A DNA stretch of 64,000 nt from Pelodictyon phaeoclathratiforme BU-1 (GCF_000020645.1 NC_011060.1:1626501-1690500); one strand, 5' to 3'. Positions 35,723-45,748 are shown, counted from the first letter of the stretch. The notes: a model not told the origin generated them from the letters alone. A program made the numbers and translations.

Positions 35723-37345
35723 ATGGAGTCCCTCGCTGAAGCATTGAGCCATCCGGCAGCATACCCTCGTGCCACAGGAGGCGTTGAGGTTATTGAGACC
35801 CACATCTCCTGGATTTTCCTCATCGGCTCTTTTGCCTACAAGCTTAAAAAACCGCTGAACCTCGGTTTTCTTGATTTTTCAACTCCTGAAAAACGGCACT
35901 ACTACTGCACCGAGGAGCTGCGCCTCAACCGGAGGCTCTGCCCAGGCATCTACCTCTCTGTTGTGCCAGTTCTGCGCTCTGCAGAGTCCGTTCTGGTTGA
36001 CGCAGAAGAGACAATTGGCGCTGAGTGGGAGATTGTTGACTACGTCGTAAAAATGGTACGCTTTGAGCGGACAATGGAGCTTGACCGGATGCTTTCGGCG
36101 AAATTGCTCACAGAAAAGCATATCGACACCCTTTCAACGATGATCGCCGGTTTTCATGCCTCCCTCCCCCCGGCAGAGAGCGAGAGCGGTTTCGGCCATC
36201 CGGATAATCTCATCAAACCGATCCTGCACAATTTCACCTCCATGGAGTCAATTGCCACCAGTGAGCATGAAATCGGGCAACTTGAATTCCTCAGAAACTG
36301 GAGCATCAACGAGCATCAGCGCCTCTACCCTCTTTTCCTCCAGAGAAAAGAGGGGGGCTTTATCCGCCAGTGCCACGGAGACATGCATACCGGCAATATG
36401 GTCTGGTGGAAGGAGCAGATTTTTATCTTTGACTGTATTGAGTTCAATGAGCATCTCAGCATTATTGATGTTATCAGCGACCTCGCTTTCCTCTTTATGG
36501 ATCTGGTGCATGGCGGAGAGCAGGAGCTGGCCTGGCGGTTCCTGAACAGCTATCTGGCCGAGAGTGGTGATTACCAGGCCCTGCCGCTTCTGAACTTCTA
36601 TGTTGTCTACCGGGCTATGGTGAGGGCAAAGGTAACCGCCATCCGTTATGCCCAGACAAACGGCCAGAGCCAGGCTGAAAAAATTCTTGAAGAGCACCGT
36701 TCATACATCAGGCTCGCACTCGAATTCACCCGGAAGCAGAGCGCTCTGCTCATCCTTGCCTTCGGGGTTTCAGGAAGTGGAAAAACCGTTGTGGCCCGCC
36801 ATATCGCCGACAAGATACCCTGCATCCATCTCCGCTCGGATATCGAACGAAAACGCATTGGCGGACTCAAGCCGCTTGAGCGAAGTGACGGCTCTCTCTA
36901 TACGGCGGAGATCGGCCTGCAAACCTACCGCCGTCTGCTCGACCTTGCCGATCTCGGCATCGGTGAGGGAATCGCGGTCATTGTGGATGCAACATTCCTC
37001 AGGGAGAGCCAGCGGGAACTGTTCATTGAGCTTGCCAAAACCCGGAAAATTCCGTGCCGGATTCTGCGCTTTTCAGCCTCCGAAAAGGTACTCGTTGACC
37101 GGGTACAGGCGCGGTATCTGAGGGGTAACGATGCCTCGGAAGCCGACATTGCGGTACTTGCTTCACAACTGGAGAGCATGGAGCCACTTTCAGCCGAAGA
37201 GGAGGCGCTCGCCATCAATCTCAACACGGAAGAAACAATCGATGAGACCGCCCTTGCCGGGTTGCTGCAATCGCTCATTACCCGCTCTCCCGTTCAGCCG
37301 GGAGAGGGAGAGCAAGTGCTGTTTCAGGAGCGTGTGAAAAGCTAA
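35723..37345 (+). CDS. Aminoglycoside-phosphotransferase-like and P-loop kinase fusion
   Basis: A 540-residue two-domain protein. The N-terminal 340 residues are a phosphotransferase (APH) fold with the catalytic loop CHGDMHTGNM and the metal-binding FIFDCIEFNEH. The C-terminal part is an AAA_33-type P-loop kinase domain (LILAFGVSGSGKTVVARH), with HLRSDIERKRIGG as the nucleoside-kinase-like lid region. This fusion is widespread in bacteria but its substrate is unknown; I would not call it antibiotic resistance. Its stop overlaps the convergent VIT gene by 4 nt. Confidence 0.85.
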   Translation: MESLAEALSHPAAYPRATGGVEVIETHISWIFLIGSFAYKLKKPLNLGFLDFSTPEKRHYYCTEELRLNRRLCPGIYLSVVPVLRSAESVLVDAEETIGAEWEIVDYVVKMVRFERTMELDRMLSAKLLTEKHIDTLSTMIAGFHASLPPAESESGFGHPDNLIKPILHNFTSMESIATSEHEIGQLEFLRNWSINEHQRLYPLFLQRKEGGFIRQCHGDMHTGNMVWWKEQIFIFDCIEFNEHLSIIDVISDLAFLFMDLVHGGEQELAWRFLNSYLAESGDYQALPLLNFYVVYRAMVRAKVTAIRYAQTNGQSQAEKILEEHRSYIRLALEFTRKQSALLILAFGVSGSGKTVVARHIADKIPCIHLRSDIERKRIGGLKPLERSDGSLYTAEIGLQTYRRLLDLADLGIGEGIAVIVDATFLRESQRELFIELAKTRKIPCRILRFSASEKVLVDRVQARYLRGNDASEADIAVLASQLESMEPLSAEEEALAINLNTEETIDETALAGLLQSLITRSPVQPGEGEQVLFQERVKS

Positions 37346-38217
37346 ATGATAATGCCGAATGCGAAACGTATGACATAACCGGCAAGAAAACTGAGCGCTG
37401 CAACAGAGAAACTCAGAGTAACCATTTCAAGAAAACGACCTTTAAAGGGCAGGTCACGCGCAACTGAGATGTAGTAGTTGAAAAACCCTATGATCGTGAT
37501 GGCTACAACAAACGAAACGCCAAGAGAGAGATAGAGATCATCAAAAATGAGATAGGGAAGAATAAGCAGCAAGACGGTGACGATATAGGCGACACCGGTA
37601 TAGAGTGCAGCAATGAGGGGATTTTTTCCCTCCGGTTCCGCTTTTGTGGAGAGATAGCCTGATGCAGCCATCGAGAGCGCTGCCGCTACGCCGGTAATGG
37701 AGGCTGTCAGGGCAACAAACCTGGTGTTCTGCAAGGCAAAGGTAAGACCGGCCAGCACACCCATCAGCTCAACAAGGGCATCATTGAGACCCAGCACAAT
37801 GGAACCGGTATATTTCAGCCGATCTTCATCAAGAAGCGTCAAAAGAGCCTGTTCATGCTCCTCCTCATCGCGAATAATGCCGTTAACCTCCTTGAATGAA
37901 CCGGGAATACGACTGTAGACAAAATGGGCCCGTTTTTCCCCATTTTCCATCAGCTTGATTCCAAAGGTAAAACCAAACAGCATACTGACAAGGGTGAAAA
38001 ACCACACCTTGATACGGTTGGGTGCAATATCCCGCCGGGTATAGGTTTTCCAGACATTGTAGTGACGCATCTCATCGTCAGCAATCTGGGAGAGGATGCG
38101 GCGATTTTTCACACCGCGTACCCTCCCGGAAAGATTTTTATAAATATGATGCTCGGTTATCTCGTTCCTCTGAAAAACCGCAACCTCCCTCTCATCAAAA
38201 TCCCTTCCCTTTTTCAC
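37342..38217 (-). CDS. VIT1/CCC1-family transporter with N-terminal ferritin-like domain
   Basis: A 291-residue membrane protein. Residues 1-140 form a ferritin-like helical region with metal-ligand type residues (EITEHHIYKN; DDEMRHYNVW; DEEEHEQAL). The VIT1 segment follows (VLGLNDALVELMGVLAGLTF; SMAASGYLSTKAE) with about five membrane helices to the C-terminus. Relatives export Fe2+ or Mn2+ from the cytoplasm, the ferritin part sensing or delivering metal. Direction and metal are inferred from the family. Confidence 0.88.
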   Translation of the reverse strand: MKKGRDFDEREVAVFQRNEITEHHIYKNLSGRVRGVKNRRILSQIADDEMRHYNVWKTYTRRDIAPNRIKVWFFTLVSMLFGFTFGIKLMENGEKRAHFVYSRIPGSFKEVNGIIRDEEEHEQALLTLLDEDRLKYTGSIVLGLNDALVELMGVLAGLTFALQNTRFVALTASITGVAAALSMAASGYLSTKAEPEGKNPLIAALYTGVAYIVTVLLLILPYLIFDDLYLSLGVSFVVAITIIGFFNYYISVARDLPFKGRFLEMVTLSFSVAALSFLAGYVIRFAFGIII

Positions 38218-38250
38218 AAATTCACTGATTAGCTCGTTGTTAGAATTCTT

Positions 38251-40137
38251 CTATCTGGAAAGCGTCGCGGCCTCGATCAACTCATTCATTCTTGATAAAA
38301 ATCCGGTCGTTGAATCAAGTCCACCCTCAAGAAACAATGCACCTTCATAAAGCTGTTTCATCGCAGTTACAATGAGCGGATTGGAGGGATCTGCACTGAT
38401 CAATCCGGCAAGATTTCTGATAATGGGGTGTGCGGTATTGACCTCGAGAATCCTTTTTCCGGCGGGCATATCACTCCTCATCATCTTCATCATCTTTTCC
38501 ATCTGGCTGTCGAGACCATCCTTGCCACTCACCAGTGTTACCGGGGAGTTAACAAGCCGATGCGACTCAATGACATCCTCAACTCCTTCACCGAGGGTTT
38601 CACGGAAAAGCTGAAGCACCGGCGAAAGAAGATTCTCTGCAATCGGTTCCGGCGTCTCCTTGTTCTTCTTTGAAAAATCGATATCTGCCTTTTCAATGGA
38701 TTTCAGCGGCTTTTTATCGTATTCATGAATGGAGGGAATCACAAAAACGTCAACAGGATCGCTGAGCAACAGGACCTCAATACCCATCTCCTGGAAATAC
38801 TCAAGGTTGGGATGGGCAAGAAGCTGTCCCTTGCTGGTTCCGGAATGGTAATAGATCTCTTTCTGATCGGCGCCCATCCTTTCACTGTACTCTTTGAGCG
38901 TCACATATTCACCATCGACAGTTTTTGTGCTTTCAAACCGCAGCAGCTCAATCAGTTTTTCCCGATTGGTAAAGTCGGTGTTCAGACCGATTTTGATAAT
39001 CGGGCCGAATGCCTTGTAAAAGGTCTTGAACTTCTCAGGCTGCTCTTTGGCAAGCGATTCAAACCAGCCAAGAATCTTGCCGGTGAGGATCTGACGGATT
39101 TTGGCCATCACCGGGCTGGACTGAACAACCTCTCTTGATACATTGAGCGAAAGATCTTCGGTGTCAACAACGCCTGCGATAAAACGAAGGTACTCGGGCA
39201 GAAGGTCACGGCACTCATTCTGGATCAGCACCTTTTTGACATAGAGCTGCGGCCCGTGGTTTTCGAGTTCACCCTGACGATACAGCATCTCGGGTGGAGC
39301 CTCTTTTGGCAAAAAGAGAAGCGCTTTAAAGGTGACCATTCCTTCGACGGAGACAGGCAGGTAGTCGAGGGGATCCTGATAATCGTTGGCGATGAACTTG
39401 TAGAACTCATTGACCTCCTCATCCTTCAGCTCATTTTTTGAACGCTGCCAGAGGGCGGTGATACTGTTGAGCTGCTTCTCGCCGAGATAGATGGGGAAAT
39501 CAACAAAGTTTGAATATTTTTTGACAATCTGCTCAACACGGTACTCCTCGGCAAACTCTTTCGACTCCTCTTTGAATTTGAAGGAAATTTTTGTTCCCCG
39601 CTCAGCCTTGTCGATCTTTTCAATCGTGTAGGTACCCTGACCACCAGAGCGCCAGCGGAAGCCTTGCGAACCGGGATGGGAGCTTCTTGTCTCAACGGTA
39701 ACCTCTTCCGTTACCATGAAAACCGAATAGAAGCCGACGCCAAACTGACCGATAAGGTTGCCATCAAGCTGCTTCTGCTGCTCTTTGAGCGACTGCATGA
39801 AGCCCAACGTCCCCGACTTTGCAACCGTACCGAGGTTGGCAATCAACTCCTCTTCTGTCATGCCGACGCCACTGTCCTCGATAACAAAGGTCATCTCTTT
39901 CGGATCAATGGTGATACGGATGGCGAGATCGACCTCCTTGTCGAGCATCTCCTGATCGGTCAGGGCATTGAAACGCACCTTGCTGAGCGCATCAGAGGCG
40001 TTGGAAATCAGCTCTCTGAGATATATTTCGGGATGGGTATAGAGCGAATGAACAATCAGGTCGAGCAGTTGCTTCATCTCAGCCTTGTATTCAAACTCCT
40101 GAACCGGCGATGTGCCATTATTACTGTTGTTGCTCAT
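38251..40137 (-). CDS. htpG: HSP90-family chaperone HtpG
   Basis: A 628-residue full-length bacterial Hsp90. The GHKL ATPase domain has ELISNASDALSKVRF, the ATP-lid region IEDSGVGMTEEELI and IGQFGVGFYSVFMV; a middle domain (SLNVSREVVQSSP) and a C-terminal dimerisation domain follow. The extended, low-complexity N-terminus (MSNNSNNGTS) is slightly longer than in E. coli. It folds client proteins under stress. No heat-shock promoter element was identified by eye. Confidence 0.97.
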   Translation of the reverse strand: MSNNSNNGTSPVQEFEYKAEMKQLLDLIVHSLYTHPEIYLRELISNASDALSKVRFNALTDQEMLDKEVDLAIRITIDPKEMTFVIEDSGVGMTEEELIANLGTVAKSGTLGFMQSLKEQQKQLDGNLIGQFGVGFYSVFMVTEEVTVETRSSHPGSQGFRWRSGGQGTYTIEKIDKAERGTKISFKFKEESKEFAEEYRVEQIVKKYSNFVDFPIYLGEKQLNSITALWQRSKNELKDEEVNEFYKFIANDYQDPLDYLPVSVEGMVTFKALLFLPKEAPPEMLYRQGELENHGPQLYVKKVLIQNECRDLLPEYLRFIAGVVDTEDLSLNVSREVVQSSPVMAKIRQILTGKILGWFESLAKEQPEKFKTFYKAFGPIIKIGLNTDFTNREKLIELLRFESTKTVDGEYVTLKEYSERMGADQKEIYYHSGTSKGQLLAHPNLEYFQEMGIEVLLLSDPVDVFVIPSIHEYDKKPLKSIEKADIDFSKKNKETPEPIAENLLSPVLQLFRETLGEGVEDVIESHRLVNSPVTLVSGKDGLDSQMEKMMKMMRSDMPAGKRILEVNTAHPIIRNLAGLISADPSNPLIVTAMKQLYEGALFLEGGLDSTTGFLSRMNELIEAATLSR

Positions 40138-40206
40138 AATCGTACTGTATTGATAGTGGTTCCTGATAAAAAAACTTTTTCATGCAAAAGAGCGACGCTT
40201 CAGCCA

Positions 40207-41076
40207 TCAGGTGCGTCGCAATTTTTTACGGGCTGCCGCCTCACCGGCATAAACATGTTTAATGCCGTCACCAAGTGCTTTTTCGATATCACGAATGTTG
40301 GAAACAAGCCTTGCCATACCCGGCAGCTCTACCGACGCGGCCTGATCGGAGCCCCACATGGCACGATCAAGGGTGACATGACGCTCAATGAACGTTGCTC
40401 CAAGCGCTACAGCGGCCCAGGTGGTTGCAAGCCCCACTTCATGACCAGAATAGCCTATCGGCACTTCGGGATAACGGGCTTTGAGAGTCGTAATCATCCG
40501 CAGGTTCAGCTCTTCAATCGGAGAGGGATAGGTCGAATTGGTATGCGCAATAAGAATATTCTCACGACCAAGCTCATCAACGGTTTTTTCTACCTCTTCC
40601 ATGGTAGACATCCCGGTAGAGATGAGCAGCGGCCTTCCGGTAGATGCGGTTTTTTTCAGCAGTGGAAGATCGGTCAACGATGCTGAGGCGGCCTTATAGC
40701 AGGGCGGCTCAAACTGCTCCATAAAATCCACTGAATCTTCATCCCAGCAGGAGGCAAACCACAAAACGCCCTGTTCTTTGCTGTAACGGTCTATTTCAAG
40801 ATACTCATCCCGTCCAAACTCAACCTTGTAGCGGTAATCGATATACTTCATCCTCCCCCAGGGAGTATCACGCTCTATATCACGCTGATCCTTTGGAACA
40901 CAGAGTTCCGGAGTGCGCTTCTGAAACTTGACCGCATCACATCCGGCAGCCGCTGCACCCGCTATAAGCTTTTTTGCAACGTCCATCGACCCGTTATGGT
41001 TGATGCCAATTTCAGCAATGACAAAAACAGGATGCCCGTCCCCTACTTTTCTGTTTCCTATGGTGACTTCCGCCAT
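40207..41076 (-). CDS. neuB: NeuB-family sialic-acid-type synthase, short form without SAF domain
   Basis: A 289-residue TIM-barrel protein of the NeuB/PseI/LegI family (VFVIAEIGINHNGSMDVAKK; CDAVKFQKRTPEL; ISTGMSTMEEVEKTV; IGYSGHEVGL). It condenses phosphoenolpyruvate with an N-acyl sugar to make a nonulosonic acid. Family members usually have about 340-350 residues with a C-terminal antifreeze-like SAF domain; here the chain stops at the barrel end. The ATG at 41076 is chosen over one 60 nt upstream because the family N-terminus begins there and AAGAGA precedes it. The KdsC-like phosphatase upstream would dephosphorylate the product. Confidence 0.88.
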   Translation of the reverse strand: MAEVTIGNRKVGDGHPVFVIAEIGINHNGSMDVAKKLIAGAAAAGCDAVKFQKRTPELCVPKDQRDIERDTPWGRMKYIDYRYKVEFGRDEYLEIDRYSKEQGVLWFASCWDEDSVDFMEQFEPPCYKAASASLTDLPLLKKTASTGRPLLISTGMSTMEEVEKTVDELGRENILIAHTNSTYPSPIEELNLRMITTLKARYPEVPIGYSGHEVGLATTWAAVALGATFIERHVTLDRAMWGSDQAASVELPGMARLVSNIRDIEKALGDGIKHVYAGEAAARKKLRRT

Positions 41077-41155
41077 AACAATCTCTTTTGATAAAACGAA
41101 CAGCCCATGACCGACCGAACGGCACATGCACAACATCGCAATTAATAAATAACAG

Positions 41156-41674
41156 TCAGGAATCTCGGAGCATGATCAACCACTCTGCAAAATCCCTGAA
41201 TGCACCGTAGCCGCCATCAGCATGAGCCCGATAATGAATATATGGCTCAACAAAAATGGTCGCATCTGCCGGGCACGCTGTCAATCCCTCCAAAGCAATC
41301 TCTTTCATAATTTCCACATCATTGACATCGTCACCAATATAGGCCAGCTCATGCCGTTGCAGTCCGGTTTCAGCCATAACCCTCTCAAGTAACGGCAACT
41401 TCTCCCTGGCACCAAGATAGAGTCTCTTCATCCCCAGCTTTTCAGCACGCCGCTTGATACTCGGCGAAACCTCACCGGTCATGATGGCGGTATCAACACC
41501 TCTATCTCTCAGCCGCTCCACGCCCATCCCATCCCTGATGGAATAACGCTTCATCTCCTCTCCCCTCTCCGAATAATAAACGCCGTTATCGGTAAAAACA
41601 CCATCATTGTCGGAAATGACAAGTTTTATCTTCCCGGCCCTTTCCGCAAGTTCCCCAATCGTTAATGACAGCAT
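41156..41674 (-). CDS. KdsC-like HAD phosphatase (KDO-8-phosphate or nonulosonate-9-phosphate phosphatase)
   Basis: A 172-residue C0-type HAD phosphatase with motif I DNDGVFTD (Asp22 and Asp24), motif II MTGEVS, the lysine region and motif IV GDDVNDVEIM. C0 members work as tetramers on 3-deoxy-sugar phosphates. It precedes neuB by 79 nt on the same strand, so a role in nonulosonic acid synthesis (NeuC/CMP-sugar branch) is likely; KDO synthesis is the alternative. The start uses the ATG after a GAGG-poor leader, so it is slightly uncertain. Confidence 0.87.
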   Translation of the reverse strand: MLSLTIGELAERAGKIKLVISDNDGVFTDNGVYYSERGEEMKRYSIRDGMGVERLRDRGVDTAIMTGEVSPSIKRRAEKLGMKRLYLGAREKLPLLERVMAETGLQRHELAYIGDDVNDVEIMKEIALEGLTACPADATIFVEPYIHYRAHADGGYGAFRDFAEWLIMLRDS

Positions 41675-41776
41675 AAGAGGTGAAGCATTTCAGCCATTCA
41701 TGTGAGAAAAAACTGTGGCAACGCAATACATTTTTACCCGGCCAATATATGACTTTTCCACCACTTCAAAAAAAAT

Positions 41777-41812
41777 CAGGGGGACGTTGTTGACTACGTG
41801 TACTTCCGTCGC
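41777..41812 (+). repeat. Dispersed motif GGGGACGTTGTTGA, copy 2
   Basis: Contains GGGGGACGTTGTTGACTAC followed by GTGTACTTCCGT. It is the longest version of the dispersed motif and lies between the phosphatase start and the ppa terminator. Confidence 0.7.
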
Positions 41813-41835
41813 AACCAGCGCCTCCAGCAGATGCA

Positions 41836-41869
41836 AAAGGCGGTCATTGCCTCGACAATGACCGCCTTT
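41836..41869 (-). terminator. Rho-independent terminator of ppa
   Basis: A perfect 14-bp stem (AAAGGCGGTCATTG and its complement) with a 6-nt loop, followed on the minus strand by TTTT. It lies 40 nt past the ppa stop codon. Confidence 0.9.
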
Positions 41870-41908
41870 CATCAACATCTTCACAAAGCGTACCAGGAAA
41901 AGCGCAGC

Positions 41909-42442
41909 TTAACAGTAAACTTTTCTGTAATTGTCAATAGCATGAACAATACTTTGGCGGGCAATCTCTGCGCTCTGGAACTCTTCGACAAGAACAGTCT
42001 TCTGCTCAAGTGATTTGTACTCTTCAAAGAAGTGCTGCAACTCCGAGGTGAAGTAGGGTGGCAACTGATCAATATTGTGAACGTTGCTCATGCTGATATC
42101 ATCTTCAGCAACGGCAATAATCTTGTCGTCGCCCTCTCCATGATCAACCATGCGCATGACACCAATAACCCTTGCCCTTACCATGCAAAGCGGAACAATG
42201 TCCGACTGGGAAATCACAAGGATATCAAGCGGATCATGGTCATCACCAAGTGTTTTTGGAATGAAACCGTAATTTGCAGGGTAGAAAACAGCGGAATAAA
42301 GCACCCGGTCAAGCTTCAGCATACCGGTTTTTTTGTCAAGTTCGTACTTCGTTTTACTGCCTTTTGAAATTTCGATAATAGCATTGACGATATTCGGCTG
42401 ATTCTCTCCTATCTCAACATCGTGCCAGGGATTAAAATTCAT
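41909..42442 (-). CDS. ppa: Inorganic pyrophosphatase, family I
   Basis: A 177-residue soluble pyrophosphatase with the signature DHDPLD (68-73) and the surrounding metal-binding acidic residues. It hydrolyses pyrophosphate to two phosphates and so pulls biosynthetic reactions forward. The length is right for the bacterial hexameric family. A strong terminator follows. It is monocistronic as far as can be seen. Confidence 0.96.
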   Translation of the reverse strand: MNFNPWHDVEIGENQPNIVNAIIEISKGSKTKYELDKKTGMLKLDRVLYSAVFYPANYGFIPKTLGDDHDPLDILVISQSDIVPLCMVRARVIGVMRMVDHGEGDDKIIAVAEDDISMSNVHNIDQLPPYFTSELQHFFEEYKSLEQKTVLVEEFQSAEIARQSIVHAIDNYRKVYC

Positions 42443-42552
42443 AGCTTGAACGGGCTTATATTCGGTTAAAAAAGCTGTGCCATTATAGCAATTTTTTCAA
42501 AGTCCGGCAACCTATATACGCGCATAAAACAAGGAATCTGTACTTTTCACCA

Positions 42553-43878
42553 TTATTGCGGACGAGAAAAATAGTCCTTTGTTTCTGCAGCAACAACCGG
42601 GCTGAGCACAATCAGGGAAACCAGGTTGGGCAGCGCCATAAGGCCATTGGCAATATCGGCAAAGGTCCAGACAATCTGCAGCGAAGCAACAGAACCAACC
42701 ATAACGGCAGCAACCCATGCCCAGCGATAGGGCATAATGAGCTTTTTGCCAAAGAGGTATTCTATTGCCTTTTCCCCATAATAAGACCAGCCAAGAATGG
42801 TGGAAAAAACAAAGGTGAGGAGGCCAAAGGTCAAGACAGCATTGCCGATGTAGGGAACTTCGTTGAAAGCGGCACTGGTTAGTTCAGCTCCTTTCAGCCC
42901 GCTTTGCCACATACCGGAATTGACAACAACAATTCCAGTCGCAAGACAGACCACTACCGTATCCCAGAAGGTACCGGTTGAGGAGATAAGCGCCTGTTTT
43001 ACCGGATGTTTGGTCTGGGCTGCCGCAGCAACGATCGGAGCGCTGCCAAGCCCGGACTCGTTGGAAAAGAGACCTCGGGCAATACCGAAACGCATCGCCT
43101 CTTTCACACCGGCTCCTGCAAACCCGCCCATTGCTGCCTGACCGGTAAACGCCGATGAAATTATAAGTTGAATGCTATCAAGAATAGTCTCCTGCCGTAA
43201 AAAAAGCAGAACGATACAGCCGGCCACATAAAAGAAGGCCATAAAGGGAACCAGATATTCACAGACCTTTGCAATGGAGGTGATGCCGCCGATAATGACA
43301 ACCGCAGTAAAAACGGTTAACACAACACCGGTTATCCAGGTGGAGACATGGAAGTTATGCTGAACCATCGTCGCAATGGAATTAGCCTGTACCATATTAC
43401 CAATACCAAAAGCAGCCACGGAGGTGAAAAGAGCAAAAAGCACGGCAAGCCATTTCATCTTCATCGCTTTTTCGAGAACATACATCGGGCCTCCCGAAAC
43501 CGTACCATCCTCTGCAACCGTGCGATATTTCACAGAAAGCACCGCTTCTGCATATTTGGTAGCAATACCGAAGACACCGGTCAGCCACATCCATAACACT
43601 GCCCCCGGACCGCCAGCAGCAACGGCTGTAGCAACACCAACAATATTGCCGGTTCCTATGGTTGCTGCAAGCGCCGTAACAAGCGCTCCAAAATGGCTGA
43701 TCTCCCCTTCACCCTCACTGCTTCTGGTGAACGACATCCTGATAGCCCGGAAAGTATACTTCTGGATGAAACCAAGCCGAAAGGTCAAAAAAAGATGTGT
43801 CCCGAAAAGAAGCACCAGCAAGGGAACTCCCCATACATAACCGCTGATCTGATCCAATACTTTTTCAAGAGTAGCCAC
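42553..43878 (-). CDS. Sodium:alanine symporter, AGCS family
   Basis: A 441-residue membrane protein with about ten or eleven hydrophobic helices. The AGCS signature lies around GALVTALAATIGTGNIVGVATA, and GAGVKEAMRFGIARGLFSNESGLGSAPI also marks the family. It takes up alanine or glycine with Na+ across the inner membrane. No regulator adjoins it. Substrate specificity is by family only. Confidence 0.94.
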   Translation of the reverse strand: MATLEKVLDQISGYVWGVPLLVLLFGTHLFLTFRLGFIQKYTFRAIRMSFTRSSEGEGEISHFGALVTALAATIGTGNIVGVATAVAAGGPGAVLWMWLTGVFGIATKYAEAVLSVKYRTVAEDGTVSGGPMYVLEKAMKMKWLAVLFALFTSVAAFGIGNMVQANSIATMVQHNFHVSTWITGVVLTVFTAVVIIGGITSIAKVCEYLVPFMAFFYVAGCIVLLFLRQETILDSIQLIISSAFTGQAAMGGFAGAGVKEAMRFGIARGLFSNESGLGSAPIVAAAAQTKHPVKQALISSTGTFWDTVVVCLATGIVVVNSGMWQSGLKGAELTSAAFNEVPYIGNAVLTFGLLTFVFSTILGWSYYGEKAIEYLFGKKLIMPYRWAWVAAVMVGSVASLQIVWTFADIANGLMALPNLVSLIVLSPVVAAETKDYFSRPQ

Positions 43879-44158
43879 GGCACCTCCAAGAGTTATGAAA
43901 TTTCGGATTTATTGTAATTTTCTGAAAATAACCAATCAGATGATATTCCTGAACGACAAAAGCGACCAGCAAAGAGAGATTCTGTTTATTCACATGGTTC
44001 TTTGTATCTTTGCCACCAAAGAGCCGTGATTCCGCCATCCGTTGCCATGTGCTGCAAAAAGCATGGAGCAGACTGCAGGGAATCAGTGCGAATAACGCCA
44101 TTTTTTCACAACACCCCGTGACCGCAGCACACCGGAAAAGAGAGAGCCGATACCCATA
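43879..44158. other. Divergent intergenic region
   Basis: A 280-nt gap between the symporter and prfC, which start in opposite directions. Two divergent promoters are expected. I see no RNA gene, repeat or clear riboswitch. Confidence 0.4.
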
Positions 44159-45748
44159 ATGGATTTAATAAAGGAAACCGCACGAAGGAAAACATTTGCC
44201 ATCATCAGCCATCCTGATGCCGGGAAAACAACACTGACAGAAAAATTTCTGCTCTTCGGTGGCGCCATTCAGACCGCTGGCGCCGTAAAAAGCAACAAGA
44301 TCCGCAAGACTGCAACCAGCGACTTCATGGAGATCGAAAAGCAGCGCGGAATATCCGTAGCTACATCGGTCATGGGGTTTGAATATGGCGGAAAACGGGT
44401 CAATATTCTCGATACACCCGGCCACAAAGACTTTGCTGAAGACACCTATCGAACACTGACCGCTGTCGACAGTGTTATTCTTGTCGTGGATTGCGTCAAA
44501 GGGGTTGAGGAACAGACAGAAAAACTGATGGAGGTGTGCCGGATGCGCCAGACTCCGGTCATCATCTTTATCAACAAGATGGATCGTGAAGGGCGCAACC
44601 CTTTTGAACTGCTCGACGAACTTGAACACAAGCTGCAAATCAGTGTCCGGCCGCTGACCTGGCCAATCAGCCAGGGCCAGACCTTTAAAGGCGTTTACAA
44701 TCTCTACAAAAAAGAGCTGAACCTTTTTGATGCCAATACTACCCGCATCAGCGAAAGCAATATTCGGGTCAATGACCTGAACGACCCTGAACTGGAGAAA
44801 TGGATCCCTGAAAGTTTCTGCAAAAAACTCCGGGAAGATGTTGCCCTGATTGAGGGAGTCTATGAACCATTTCACAAGGAGACCTACCGCTCCGGCCTGC
44901 TCGCTCCGGTCTTTTTCGGCAGCGCCATCAACAACTTCGGCGTCAGGGAGCTCCTCGAAACATTCCTTGCCGTCGCGCCAAGCCCCGATGAGCGGGAGGC
45001 AACCGAGCGCATCGTCAAAGCCTCAGAAGAGGCAATGAGCGGCTTTGTCTTTAAAATCCACGCCAATCTCGACCCCAACCACCGCGACCGCACCGCCTTT
45101 TTCCGGATCTGTTCCGGCAGTTTCGAGCGCAACAAATTCTACTACCACACCCGGCTGAAGAAAAAAATACGTTTTTCAAGCCCGACCCAGTTCATGGCCA
45201 ACGAAAAAAGTGTGGTGGATGAATCCTGGCCAGGCGACGTCATCGGCCTCTACGACAACGGCTCCCTGAAAATCGGCGACTCGCTGACCGAGGGTGAAGA
45301 GCTGCACTTCCGTGGAATCCCAAGCTTTTCGCCTGAAATCTTCAAGGCGCTTGAAAACCGCGACCCGATGAAGGCCAAACAGCTCGACAAAGGGGTGCGC
45401 CAGCTCACCGAAGAGGGTGTTGCACAGCTTTTCATCCAGCACGGCGCCCGCAAAATTATCGGCACGGTTGGAGAGTTGCAGTTCGACGTCATCAAGTTCC
45501 GTCTGGAACATGAATATGGCGCCCAGTGCGACTTCACTCCCCTGCGCTTCAAAAAGGCATTCTGGGTTACCAGTGCCAACAAGGAGATGCTCGAAGAGTT
45601 TCTTCGCCGCAAATGGAACGCCATCGCACACGACAAGGAAGATCATCCTGTATTCTTCGCCGAGAGCGAATGGATGATGAAAACTGCCAGGGAGGATTAT
45701 CCCGAACTTGAGTTCCACACCACGTCGGAGTTCAAGACCGAGGGGTAA
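44159..45748 (+). CDS. prfC: Peptide chain release factor 3
   Basis: A 529-residue translational GTPase with G1 SHPDAGKTT, the switch II element DTPGHKDFAEDTYR and G4 NKMDREG, then EF-Tu-like domain 2 and the RF3-type C-terminal domain. RF3 removes RF1/RF2 from the ribosome after termination. The length matches the family. A hairpin lies about 100 nt past the stop. Confidence 0.97.
   Translation: MDLIKETARRKTFAIISHPDAGKTTLTEKFLLFGGAIQTAGAVKSNKIRKTATSDFMEIEKQRGISVATSVMGFEYGGKRVNILDTPGHKDFAEDTYRTLTAVDSVILVVDCVKGVEEQTEKLMEVCRMRQTPVIIFINKMDREGRNPFELLDELEHKLQISVRPLTWPISQGQTFKGVYNLYKKELNLFDANTTRISESNIRVNDLNDPELEKWIPESFCKKLREDVALIEGVYEPFHKETYRSGLLAPVFFGSAINNFGVRELLETFLAVAPSPDEREATERIVKASEEAMSGFVFKIHANLDPNHRDRTAFFRICSGSFERNKFYYHTRLKKKIRFSSPTQFMANEKSVVDESWPGDVIGLYDNGSLKIGDSLTEGEELHFRGIPSFSPEIFKALENRDPMKAKQLDKGVRQLTEEGVAQLFIQHGARKIIGTVGELQFDVIKFRLEHEYGAQCDFTPLRFKKAFWVTSANKEMLEEFLRRKWNAIAHDKEDHPVFFAESEWMMKTAREDYPELEFHTTSEFKTEG

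Noticed and set aside
35723..37345. Aminoglycoside resistance gene
   Set aside because: The N-terminal part is only APH-fold. The fusion to a P-loop kinase is a widespread housekeeping-type family of unknown substrate.
44165..44875. Antisense frame of 236 codons inside prfC
   Set aside because: It is a shadow of a conserved GTPase gene on the other strand.
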